Assembly: GCA_019113165.1 (NCBI GenBank)
Contig: DXHV01000025.1
Span: forward strand, 1-48,734
Length of the DNA: 48,734 nucleotides
Reading direction: 5' to 3'
Source of the DNA: Candidatus Desulfovibrio intestinipullorum
GTDB lineage: Bacteria > Desulfobacterota > Desulfovibrionia > Desulfovibrionales > Desulfovibrionaceae
Shown here: positions 8,037 to 15,990 of the stretch, piece by piece
Numbering within the stretch: the stretch's first letter is position 1
Layout of the letters: every line of letters starts with the position of its first letter
The notes under the pieces: generated by a model
The model's input: only the letters and a program-made list of their open reading frames with translations
Told to the model about the DNA's origin: nothing
The model's database searches: none
Translations under genes and position numbers: made by a program

Positions 8037-10100
8037 ATGGCAAACCCTCTCGATATGCAGCGCTCGTACGCCATTGTCGGCACGGGCGGCTGCGGCAAGA
8101 CCTCCCTTGCAGAAATGCTGCTCTTTGATGCCGGCGCCATCAACAGGATGGGTGCCATCGAGGAAGGAACTACCTGCCTCGACTATGAACCTGAGGAAAT
8201 CCGCCGTCGTGGTTCCATTCAGCCCGGCGTCGCCACCTTCCTCTGGAACAAAAACCGCCACTTCCTGCTGGATATTCCTGGCGATGGAAACTTCACTGGC
8301 GATCTTGAGTACCTGCTCAAAGGCGTGGACAGCGTCCTCTTTGTGATCGATGCCGTGGATGGTGTGCGTCCCCTGACCAAGCGCTTCTGGAACCACATCC
8401 GCGAAGAAAATCTGCCCACTCTCATTGTCGTGAACAAGATGGATCGCGACCGTGCCAACTTCTCCATGGCCATTGAAAGCCTGGGTACCCTTGGCATCCG
8501 TCCCGTGGTCCTGCAGCTGCCCATCATGGAAGGCGGCGTGTTCACGGGCTATGTGGATGTGCTGGCCGGCAAGGCGTACCATTTCGGCGACAACGGCAGC
8601 GTGGCCGAATGCCCCATTCCCGATGCCCTGCAGGACGAAGTTTCCCTCATCCACGATCTCGCTGTGGAAAATATTGCCGAAAGCGACGAAAACCTGCTTG
8701 AAAAGTACCTGGACGAAGGCGCCCTGTCTGCCGAGGAACTGCATACGGGCCTGCGCAAGGGTGTGCTCGCCGAGCAGATCTACCCCGTCGTGGTCACGGC
8801 CTCCCTGGAAAACAAGGGCGGCACCTATGTGCTCGAAACCATCGCCGACCTCTTCCCCTCGCCCCTGGAAAATCCCGGTATCGTGGACGAAGCAGGTGGC
8901 ACCCACAAGGTGGATCCCGAAGGCCCCCTGACCTGCTTTGTCTTCAAGACCGTGGCCGATCCGGTTTCCGGCCAGCTCTATTCCCTGCTGCGCGTGCTCT
9001 CCGGCACCCTGACCTCCGATGCCACCCTCACCAACATGACCAGTGGCGAAGTGGAACGCATGGGCGGCCTGCTTACCATGACAGGCAAAACCACCCAGGC
9101 CTGCAAGGATGCCATGGGTCCCGGCAGCATCGTGGCCGTGTCCAAGCTGAAAACCACCAAGACCGGCGACACCCTGGCAGACAGCAAGGCGCCCTTCAAG
9201 GTGGCCGTGCCCGCCCTGCCGCCGCAGCTCATCACCTTCGCCATTGCCCCCAAGACCCGTGGCGAGGAAGACAAGGTCTTTGCAGCCATTCAGAAGCTGC
9301 TTGACGACGACATCACCTTAAAGCTCGAACACGACGAGGAAACCGGTGACATCCTGCTCTCCGGCATGGGCCAGCTCCACATCGAGCTTGCCGTGGAACG
9401 CGCCAAGCGCCGCTTCAAGGTGGACATCATCCTCAAGACACCCAAGGTGCCCTACCGTGAAACCGTCAAGGGCAAGGTGCAGGTGCAGGGCCGCCACAAG
9501 AAGCAGTCCGGTGGCCGCGGCCAGTTCGGTGACTGCTGGATCGAGATGGAAGGCCAGCCCAGAGGCTCCGGCTACACCTTTGAAGACGCCATCGTGGGCG
9601 GCGCCATCCCCAAGCAGTACATTCCTGCCGTGGACAAGGGCATTCAGGAAGCCGCAGCCCGTGGCTACATTGCGGGCTACCCTGTGGTGGACTTCAAGGT
9701 CAAGCTCTACGACGGCAGCTACCACTCCGTGGACTCTTCGGAAATGGCCTTCAAGATTGCCGGCTCCATTGCCTTCAAGAACGCCATGGAAAAGCTCAAG
9801 GCTGTCCTGCTTGAACCCATCGTGCTCATGACCGTCTCCATCCCCGACGAGAGCATGGGCGACGTCATTGGCGACCTCTCTTCCCGTCGCGGCAAGGTCA
9901 TTGGTTCCGACTCCCAGGGCGGCGTCACCGAAATCAAGGCCCATGTGCCCATGAGCGAAGTTTTGCGCTACGCCTCCGACCTGCGCTCCATGACCGGCGG
10001 CCAGGGCTTCTTCACCATGGAATTCGACCACTACGAAGAAGCACCTGCTCCTGTGGTGGACAAGGTTGTTGAAGAATACAAGGCAGCCAAGGGCGAATAA
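8037..10100 (+). CDS. Elongation factor G-like translational GTPase (atypical paralogue)
   Basis: A 687-residue protein with the full EF-G domain order: GTPase domain, domain II, then III, IV and V. The P-loop GTGGCGKT is at about 15-22 and NKMD at 133-136. Two key GTPase motifs differ from canonical EF-G: the switch I RGITI is RGSIQ (58-62), and the G3 motif DTPGHVDF is DIPGDGNF (79-86), so the catalytic histidine is Asp. This points to an EF-G-like paralogue, a group known in Desulfovibrio and other bacteria, rather than the housekeeping fusA, which normally lies in a ribosomal protein operon. It could be slow or impaired in GTP hydrolysis. It stands alone, with a strong terminator downstream. 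Confidence 0.9.
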   Translation: MANPLDMQRSYAIVGTGGCGKTSLAEMLLFDAGAINRMGAIEEGTTCLDYEPEEIRRRGSIQPGVATFLWNKNRHFLLDIPGDGNFTGDLEYLLKGVDSVLFVIDAVDGVRPLTKRFWNHIREENLPTLIVVNKMDRDRANFSMAIESLGTLGIRPVVLQLPIMEGGVFTGYVDVLAGKAYHFGDNGSVAECPIPDALQDEVSLIHDLAVENIAESDENLLEKYLDEGALSAEELHTGLRKGVLAEQIYPVVVTASLENKGGTYVLETIADLFPSPLENPGIVDEAGGTHKVDPEGPLTCFVFKTVADPVSGQLYSLLRVLSGTLTSDATLTNMTSGEVERMGGLLTMTGKTTQACKDAMGPGSIVAVSKLKTTKTGDTLADSKAPFKVAVPALPPQLITFAIAPKTRGEEDKVFAAIQKLLDDDITLKLEHDEETGDILLSGMGQLHIELAVERAKRRFKVDIILKTPKVPYRETVKGKVQVQGRHKKQSGGRGQFGDCWIEMEGQPRGSGYTFEDAIVGGAIPKQYIPAVDKGIQEAAARGYIAGYPVVDFKVKLYDGSYHSVDSSEMAFKIAGSIAFKNAMEKLKAVLLEPIVLMTVSIPDESMGDVIGDLSSRRGKVIGSDSQGGVTEIKAHVPMSEVLRYASDLRSMTGGQGFFTMEFDHYEEAPAPVVDKVVEEYKAAKGE

Positions 10101-10130
10101 GGCTTAAGGCTGTTCCGACAGACTTGTCTT

Positions 10131-10166
10131 GTCCGGCTTCAGGAACACCTGGAGCCGGACTTTTGT
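10131..10166 (+). terminator. Rho-independent terminator after the EF-G-like gene
   Basis: A 13-bp stem with one wobble pair (10131-10143 with 10148-10160) and a 4-nt AACA loop is followed by TTTTGT. It lies 30 bp past the stop codon. Confidence 0.9.
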
Positions 10167-10269
10167 GTATCTGCCCTCTCTGAAGCTTCTGCCCCGTCCC
10201 TGCACAACACCCCTCTCCTGCACAACACCATACCGAGACTGGCAAGACCGAAACTGACAAGGAACTCCC

Positions 10270-11466
10270 ATGCTGCAGCGCCCGAAAGACACAGTTCACG
10301 AAGACTTTTCCGAAAACTTTTCCAAAGCCTTGCTCGAGGAATCCCGCAAGGATTCTTGCGAAAGCGCTCCGGCCGAAAGCTCTTTCCGACCTTGCCTCAT
10401 GCACAGACGTTCCTTTCTGGCAGGCACCCTGGGACTCATGGCAGGCCTCTTCTGCGCCCCTCCCCTGACAGCTTCAGGCTTTGGCAGCACAGCCTGTGCC
10501 TTTGCTGCAGACAATACGGAGCATGCGGACATTCTGGCAGAATATGCGGCCCGCCTGCAGTACCACATGGAAAACAACGGCGATTTGCGCCTGCCGGCCC
10601 TCTCGGCCAGGGATCGCCGCCGTGCCATTCCCAATGACAACAGGCCTCCGGCCAGACGCACACCCGTGACAACTCTTCCTCCCAATTCATCTGCCCTGGA
10701 GGGCGTGGTGCGCCGGGTACATATTGAAAGCGGAGAGAAGGTCTGCGCCCTGACCTTTGACATGTGCGAGCTCGCCACCACAACCACAGGCTTTGATGCG
10801 GACATTGTCATCTGGCTGCAGGACAACAATATCCCTGCCACCTTCTTCATGGGCGGCAAATGGATGCGCACCCATGAACGAAGGGTCCGACAAATCCTGC
10901 GCGATCCGCTCTTCGAGATTGGCAACCATGCCTGGGCCCATGGCAACTTTGCCCTGCTCTCGCTTAAGCGCATGCGCGAGGAAATACTGGATACACAAAG
11001 CCAGTACGAGCTTTTGCGGGAAGAGAACATTGCCAATGCCGGACGCAGCGGTCTTGGCGAGAGTCTGCCGCCCCCGGAAGCCCTGCGCCTCTTCCGCTTC
11101 CCCTATGGCCGCAGCTCCGAGCAGGCTCTGCAACTCCTCAATGAATACGGACTTGAACCCATCCAGTGGGATGTGGTGGCCGAGACTGGCGGCAACAATG
11201 CCAGCGTGTCCAGAGCGCGCCAGGTCATAAACAAGGTTCAACCAGGTTCCATCCTCCTCTTCCACGCCAACCTTGTGCCCAGAGGCTCCTTCCAGCTTTT
11301 GCGCTATGTGGCCACGGGCCTGCAGCGCAAGGGCTACCGCTTTGTGACGGTGGGCGAGCTTCTGGCTCTGGGCACCCCAGAGCGAGCCAGGGATGGCTAC
11401 TTTGAAAAGCCAGGCGATAATGCCGAACTGGACAAGCGCTTTGGCACTGAAGGGACAGGAAGGTAG
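10270..11466 (+). CDS. Polysaccharide deacetylase-family protein with Tat-type signal
   Basis: A 398-residue NodB-fold protein, probably exported. Residues 45-79 form a twin-arginine signal (HRRSFLAG followed by a hydrophobic stretch), but it is preceded by a 43-residue extension because the only good ribosome site (AAGGA) belongs to the ATG at 10270; a start at 10399 would give a normal Tat signal but has no such site. Deacetylase motifs are TFDMCE (162-167), HAWAH (220-224), RFPYG (about 278) and LFHANL (about 331). The second metal aspartate of the usual TFDD is replaced, as in a subfamily with TFDLCE that I recall from proteobacteria. The substrate (peptidoglycan, other glycan) is not evident. 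It lies alone between two terminators. Confidence 0.85.
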   Translation: MLQRPKDTVHEDFSENFSKALLEESRKDSCESAPAESSFRPCLMHRRSFLAGTLGLMAGLFCAPPLTASGFGSTACAFAADNTEHADILAEYAARLQYHMENNGDLRLPALSARDRRRAIPNDNRPPARRTPVTTLPPNSSALEGVVRRVHIESGEKVCALTFDMCELATTTTGFDADIVIWLQDNNIPATFFMGGKWMRTHERRVRQILRDPLFEIGNHAWAHGNFALLSLKRMREEILDTQSQYELLREENIANAGRSGLGESLPPPEALRLFRFPYGRSSEQALQLLNEYGLEPIQWDVVAETGGNNASVSRARQVINKVQPGSILLFHANLVPRGSFQLLRYVATGLQRKGYRFVTVGELLALGTPERARDGYFEKPGDNAELDKRFGTEGTGR

Positions 11467-11524
11467 GCTTTCAGTCCCGGATACAAGACATTAAAAACAG
11501 ACGGCCTGATGTGCGGCCAAAAGC

Positions 11525-11576
11525 AAAAGTGCCCTGCAGCTTCTTTCTGACGTGAAAGCTGCAGGGCACTTTTTTC
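11525..11576 (+). terminator. Rho-independent terminator (bidirectional stem)
   Basis: Arms AAAAGTGCCCTGCAGCTT (11525-11542) and the matching strand ending at 11574 form a stem of about 18 bp, followed by a T run at 11570-11575. It ends transcription from the deacetylase gene; the A run on the left also gives a T run on the minus strand, so it may serve the porin transcript too. Confidence 0.9.
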
Positions 11577-11590
11577 TGATCTTTGCGATC

Positions 11591-11655
11591 AAAAAAGAGG
11601 ACCCGAATGGATCCTCTTTGTAGACATTCACAGTCTGAGGGGCGAACCCCTCAGA
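11591..11655 (-). terminator. Two hairpins after the porin gene, terminator-like
   Basis: On the minus strand, an 8-9 bp stem CTGAGGGG with loop (11634-11655) comes 20 bp after the porin stop, then a second stem AAAGAGGA/TCCTCTTT (11595-11620) followed by TTTT. Such double hairpins suit a highly transcribed gene. Confidence 0.75.
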
Positions 11656-11674
11656 GCTGATTCATGCAAGGTAA

Positions 11675-13252
11675 TTAGAAGGAGTACACGAAGGAAACGT
11701 TGACGTTCCAAGCGTCGCGGGTTTCGGTGCTGTTACTGCCGTCCATGTAACGACGCATACCGTCATACTTGGTGTCAGCCAGCCACAGGGCAAGGTAGTT
11801 GGCATCCAGCATGATGGTGAAGTTTTCGTACATCTTGTACTCGTTGTGCAGACCGATTTCCAGCATGGTATCCTGATCAGTCAGGTACACGCTTCTGAAG
11901 CCATAATCGGCACCGTTGGAGGTGTAGCCCTGCCACTGGTCAAGGGTAGCTCTCTTAGCCAGTTCCTTGAAGATCTTGTGGTTGTTAGTACCTCCGATCA
12001 GGTTGACACGCAGGGTGTGCTTCAAATCTTCGATGAAGGACACATCCTTCACACGGAGGCCAACGCCCCAAGTACCGGCCATGTTATTGCCAATTGCACC
12101 TTCACGGGCGATGTAGGGATGACCATCAAAGGCGTAGTAGGAGAAGTCGTTATCACCGTTGTTGACGGAGAGGTAGGGCATACGCTCGGAGCCATCGCCC
12201 AAGTTGCTGTTGTCACCAGAAGCGTACCAGCCAACCAGGCCGGGAATACCCCAATCCATCTTGTATTCGAGGAGCAGGGCGGCCATCCAGCCAGCACGGT
12301 TCAGACGGGATTCATCCCAGTCAACGCCGCCGGCAGTGAAGTCGAAAGCCACACGGAAGGGGTCAAAGTAAGTGATGTCTGCGGTCAGGCCAGCCCACCA
12401 AGCAACAGCGTACTTGTCGAGCTTGACACCGGAGATATTACGGTTCAGGTCAGAACCAATCACACCCCAAGCGGGGAGCAGGCCAGCAGCCATCTGCTTA
12501 GAGGCACTTTCACCGACAAAGTTGCCGAAAGTATCCCAATAGGAGCTACCATCCGGGTTTTCACCCTCAAGGCCAAAGGCATTGGGACCGATAGCGGCAA
12601 TCATGCCCCAGGGGGTCACCTTGATGCCATCAAAGGTCAGCGGAATGGTCAGACCAAAGGCATCAATGTTGTCCATAAAGTTGGCAGGACGATCATAACG
12701 ATAGTTATCCGTTCCGCCAGCAAAGTTGTCGTTGTAGGGACGGGCCCAGAAAGCGGTCACGCCCACATTCTCGGTGAACTGGTAGGACAGAGTGATGCCG
12801 GCCACGTCATCGTTGAAGGCCTGGTTCTTCTGCACGGCGAAGGAGGGCAGAGCCATGCCCTGGAGGCCCATGCGAACCTTCAGTTCAGTGTTGGGCACCA
12901 TCCAGTCGATGTAGGCACGACGCACTTCGACAATCTGCTGGTCAGCACCCAAGGCACCACCGCTGTCAGCATTACCCCAAGTGGTGTTGCCGATTTCGAA
13001 GAACACGGTACCGGAGAGGGATTCAGAAGCAACAGCGTCCAACTGCAGACGGACACGCTGCTTGGCGTTGAATTCGTCTTCCTTGCCATTGTAGCCGGTC
13101 TGACCATTGCCACCGGTGAAATTACCATTCTGGCCATAGTCAAAGCTCATGACCCATTCGCCCTTGGCCTTGAAGTCAATGGCGTTAGCAGCTGTAGTAC
13201 CCGCACCAAAAACGAGACCAGCAGCAATCAGAAGTGTAGCAAGCTTTCTCAT
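11675..13252 (-). CDS. Outer-membrane porin, Desulfovibrio type
   Basis: A 525-residue outer-membrane beta-barrel protein. A 24-residue signal peptide ends in AANA before Ile-Asp. The mature part has alternating polar/aromatic strands and ends in the aromatic SFVYSF, the C-terminal phenylalanine signal for outer-membrane insertion. The many Trp, Tyr, Gly and Asp residues and length match the homotrimeric porins that dominate the outer membrane of Desulfovibrio. GGAAGG lies before the ATG. The coding region reads as highly expressed: no rare-looking codons, strong terminators downstream and a long structured leader (13253-13440). It would supply general diffusion of small anions and substrates. 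Confidence 0.92.
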   Translation of the reverse strand: MRKLATLLIAAGLVFGAGTTAANAIDFKAKGEWVMSFDYGQNGNFTGGNGQTGYNGKEDEFNAKQRVRLQLDAVASESLSGTVFFEIGNTTWGNADSGGALGADQQIVEVRRAYIDWMVPNTELKVRMGLQGMALPSFAVQKNQAFNDDVAGITLSYQFTENVGVTAFWARPYNDNFAGGTDNYRYDRPANFMDNIDAFGLTIPLTFDGIKVTPWGMIAAIGPNAFGLEGENPDGSSYWDTFGNFVGESASKQMAAGLLPAWGVIGSDLNRNISGVKLDKYAVAWWAGLTADITYFDPFRVAFDFTAGGVDWDESRLNRAGWMAALLLEYKMDWGIPGLVGWYASGDNSNLGDGSERMPYLSVNNGDNDFSYYAFDGHPYIAREGAIGNNMAGTWGVGLRVKDVSFIEDLKHTLRVNLIGGTNNHKIFKELAKRATLDQWQGYTSNGADYGFRSVYLTDQDTMLEIGLHNEYKMYENFTIMLDANYLALWLADTKYDGMRRYMDGSNSTETRDAWNVNVSFVYSF

Positions 13253-13274
13253 GACTTTCCTTCCTTAAATATAA

Positions 13275-13359
13275 GCACCATATTTGGGTGCCTGTTTGGC
13301 AGAATCAATCCCCAAGATGGGTTTGATACAAACTGGGGATGTTGCTCCGGTTGAACCGG
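13275..13359 (-). promoter_or_regulatory. Structured 5' leader of the porin mRNA
   Basis: Three hairpins lie in a row ahead of the porin start: GCACC/GGTGC (13275-13291), a nested stem ATCCCCA/TGGGGAT (13308-13340) containing GTTTG-ATA-CAAAC (13321-13333), and CCGGTT-G-AACCGG (13347-13359). They could stabilise the mRNA or be a target for small-RNA or protein control of porin synthesis. Function is inference; the pairing is visible. Confidence 0.5.
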
Positions 13360-14085
13360 GTTGGGAAACAGGGAAGTTCTGAGACCCCCTGTCGTTGGAA
13401 GCAACATACTCAGTTCTGGTCCTGTATGCAAGTCTTATCGTCAAAAAATTTTTACTCTTTAGGGTTTTGGTAAAAAAAAGTTTTTTTGCCTTTTCTAATA
13501 GTCTCAAAGAGTTACCGAAAAACAGTCAATTTCCTGTAAAATTATTTTTTTCTCCTTTCCGCCTCAAATGCCCCCGTGAGAGGCCTTTCTGCCTCTCGCA
13601 GGCCTGAAATCGGGCCCTGCGGTACAATCTTTTGGATTTGCACCACCCCCTGGCCGCCACTTCGAGCGTGTCCAGGCTTTCCCTGTTCGCAAGATGTGGC
13701 CAGTTTGGCCATTTTCGCGGACATGAGCGACATTTTTCGCCCAAAGCCTAGGGGAGATGGAGGAGAATCCTTGAGTACAAAAATTTCGCCCCGTAAAGAG
13801 TGGCGACACTCTGCCCTGCAAGCGTCAAAACTTTATGACAGCAAGGTCACACTTGAGTGAAAAATCTGTAACCTTGATGAATTTCCATGTATCAGAGCAA
13901 TATTTTTCCTGCTTATCCTTTGTCTTCATACATACTCAGACATGCAATCTATTCTTTCCTGTTGTTCTCTGTCTGATTATTTTGCAAGATTTCATCATTT
14001 TATTTCAGAAAATTTCCAAATATTCATATAAATCAAACAAGATTATTTCAGAAATTATCTGAATGCAATGAAAGAATTCCTTCTG

Positions 14086-14114
14086 TTGACAAGGAAAAAA
14101 ACTTCCTGCATAGG
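14086..14114 (+). promoter_or_regulatory. Candidate promoter of thyX
   Basis: A perfect -35 TTGACA (14086-14091) is followed 17 bases later by a poor -10, CATAGG (14109-14114). The ATG lies at 14138. An inverted repeat, TTCAG-N7-CTGAA (14047-14063), sits upstream and could be an operator. Confidence 0.4.
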
Positions 14115-14137
14115 GCTAATCAACCCGGGAGGTCACC

Positions 14138-14935
14138 ATGATCAAGGAACAGTACACAGGCCAGGGCAAGGTTTTGCTGCTTGCCGGCGGCGGTCATATC
14201 TATACGGATATCGCAGCGCGCTTTGTCCGCTCGGAACGCAGCCTGGAAGAAATCGTTGCCTCGCCCTACTCGAAAAAGATTGTCGAGAACATCCTCTCCA
14301 GCGGCCATGGTGCTGCCCTGGAATTTGACTTCTTCCTCTTTGGGGTGGAGGGCTACAGCCGCGTCACGGAGACTCAGCTTGTGCGCAAGCGCCTGGCTTC
14401 CTACCTTATAAAGTCCGGCCGTGCCGAACTGGGTGGCAAGCGTGTCTTCTCCGTTGTCTACCCAAAGTCCGTGGCCGACTTTGCTGCCGACGTCACCCTG
14501 CCGGACGGGCACACGACCAGACTCACAGGCCATGATCTCGCAGAGATCTCCAGACAGTGGTACGATGCAGGCTTGGATGCCGGACTGCCGGAACAGGATT
14601 TGCGCTATCTCAAGCCCCAGGCCACGGAGTTCAAGGCCATCATTGGCATGAATGCCCATGCCCTGCGCGACTGGTTTGCCATCCGCTGCTGCCGCAATGC
14701 TCAGGCCGAGATCCGCGACCTGGCTCTCAAGATGCTCAGGCTCTGCCGCAAGGCTGCCCCGGACCTTTTTGCCGGTGCCGGTCCTTCCTGCGTACAGTTG
14801 GGCTACTGCCCGGAAAACAGGTTGCAGCATCCAAGCTGCCGGGGACGTGTGCTGACCAAGGACGAAGCCCTGCAACTGCTCAAGCAAGCCAGGGGAACGA
14901 GCCCTCTTCATCTCGAAGAACTGGAGGAAGAATAG
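14138..14935 (+). CDS. thyX: ThyX-like flavin-dependent thymidylate synthase
   Basis: ThyX makes dTMP from dUMP with methylene-tetrahydrofolate, FAD and NAD(P)H. The 265-residue protein has the ThyX signature RHRxxSxxxxSxR as R83-K84-R85 with Ser88, Ser93 and Arg95 all in place; only the central His is Lys. Other ThyX hallmarks are present: LEFDFFLFGVEGYSR before the motif, and LRDWFAIRCCRNAQAEIR (about 172-189) with the substrate-binding Arg and Gln. A cysteine-rich tail (about 207-240) follows. GGGAGGTCACC precedes the ATG. The gene is 69 bp upstream of an unknown gene in the same direction. The His-to-Lys change could mean a different activity or just drift. Confidence 0.82.
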   Translation: MIKEQYTGQGKVLLLAGGGHIYTDIAARFVRSERSLEEIVASPYSKKIVENILSSGHGAALEFDFFLFGVEGYSRVTETQLVRKRLASYLIKSGRAELGGKRVFSVVYPKSVADFAADVTLPDGHTTRLTGHDLAEISRQWYDAGLDAGLPEQDLRYLKPQATEFKAIIGMNAHALRDWFAIRCCRNAQAEIRDLALKMLRLCRKAAPDLFAGAGPSCVQLGYCPENRLQHPSCRGRVLTKDEALQLLKQARGTSPLHLEELEEE

Positions 14936-15004
14936 CCAGCACTTCCCCTGCGGACCTGCCCACAAGTCTCTGCTCGCAAGCCTCGGAGCACAAAAGGAGG
15001 AGTC

Positions 15005-15853
15005 ATGAATCCTTGCAAAGGCTCTGCCGCCATTGAGAAGGCGTCCCTGGAAACGATCAATCCTGCTGCAGTCAGAGCGTATCTCGAACGCAGCCAGGCC
15101 GTGTTGCGGGGGAAGTTTTTCACCGAGGCCCTCTGCTACGAACTCCTGGGCCAGCAACTGATCGTCCCGAACTCTTCCTCTCTTGTCGACTATGGCGCAG
15201 CCCTCGCAAAGTTGATCCGGCAGCTTGCCGCCATCGAGCACAGAAGCCAGTTTGCCATCTTCCGCGAACTTGAACAGGCAGACGCCGACATCCTGCAGGC
15301 TGGATGGAGCGATGAAACGCTGCCTTCCTTGTGTACGCACACGACGTTTCTGACTCAATTACAAAAGTTCCTGTACGCTGCCGCCAGTCTGTCAGCTGAA
15401 ACCGCCGCTGCCCAGTCGTTCCTGCACTCGCTTCGCTGCGACACAAGGTGCACCGGAGACTTCCCGGTGACCCTGCTCTCGCCCGTTCCGGAAAAAGCAA
15501 CAGACAAAGAGGCAGAGGAGCGCACTGCGGCCATCATTCCGCATGTGCAGGTTCTTCTGACCACCGTGGAACAGGCTGTGCATAACCCTGGGCAGGAAGA
15601 CAGGGCAGCCTCGTTGCTCCAGGGGCTGGCAGAGGCAGGAGCAGGCCATGGCGACACGGAACCCGCACAGGCCAGTGCCTTCTGTTTGGCTTTGGCCAAT
15701 CTCCTTGATGTTTCCCCAGAAAACACCCTCAGCATCAGGATTGTGCCTGCTCTCACGCGAGACGAAGAGAGTCACGCGTCTCTTGTCATCCTGGGTACCG
15801 GCCACAACGCTCTGCTCAGGGAAGCTTGCGACTTGCTGCCACACAAGGCCTGA
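15005..15853 (+). CDS. Hypothetical protein, possibly co-transcribed with thyX
   Basis: A 282-residue predicted soluble, mostly alpha-helical protein; I recognise no family. A good ribosome site (AAAGGAGG) 6 bases before the ATG, codon use like its neighbours and close spacing to thyX (69 bp) support a real gene. There is no signal peptide and no membrane segment. Composition is rich in Ala, Leu and Glu, with a few scattered cysteines (residues 4 and about 44, 111, 143, 147) in no clear metal motif. A 9-bp inverted repeat (GGGAAGCTT, 15819-15827, with 15856-15864) spans its stop codon. It converges with the AMP-ligase gene. Confidence 0.6.
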   Translation: MNPCKGSAAIEKASLETINPAAVRAYLERSQAVLRGKFFTEALCYELLGQQLIVPNSSSLVDYGAALAKLIRQLAAIEHRSQFAIFRELEQADADILQAGWSDETLPSLCTHTTFLTQLQKFLYAAASLSAETAAAQSFLHSLRCDTRCTGDFPVTLLSPVPEKATDKEAEERTAAIIPHVQVLLTTVEQAVHNPGQEDRAASLLQGLAEAGAGHGDTEPAQASAFCLALANLLDVSPENTLSIRIVPALTRDEESHASLVILGTGHNALLREACDLLPHKA

Positions 15854-15990
15854 CAAAGCTTCCCGCTCTGCAAAAGGCTTCCTCAAGAAAAAGCAAAGGA
15901 TCAGAGGACATCACATCCCCTGATCCCAGTCAAAAACTTCCGGCTGTCCCAGACAAAAAGAAGCCGCACACTCTTTGCTGTTCAAGTCCC

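Larger units (their letters stand above)
13253..14137. other. Non-coding gap: porin leader and thyX upstream region
   Basis: There is no gene I can support in these 885 bases. The left part is the porin leader with three hairpins. The middle (13560-13850) is GC-rich and featureless to me. The right part (about 13860-14070) is markedly AT-rich and holds an inverted repeat TTCAG-N7-CTGAA at 14047-14063 and the thyX promoter candidate. A small RNA in the middle cannot be excluded. Confidence 0.55.
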
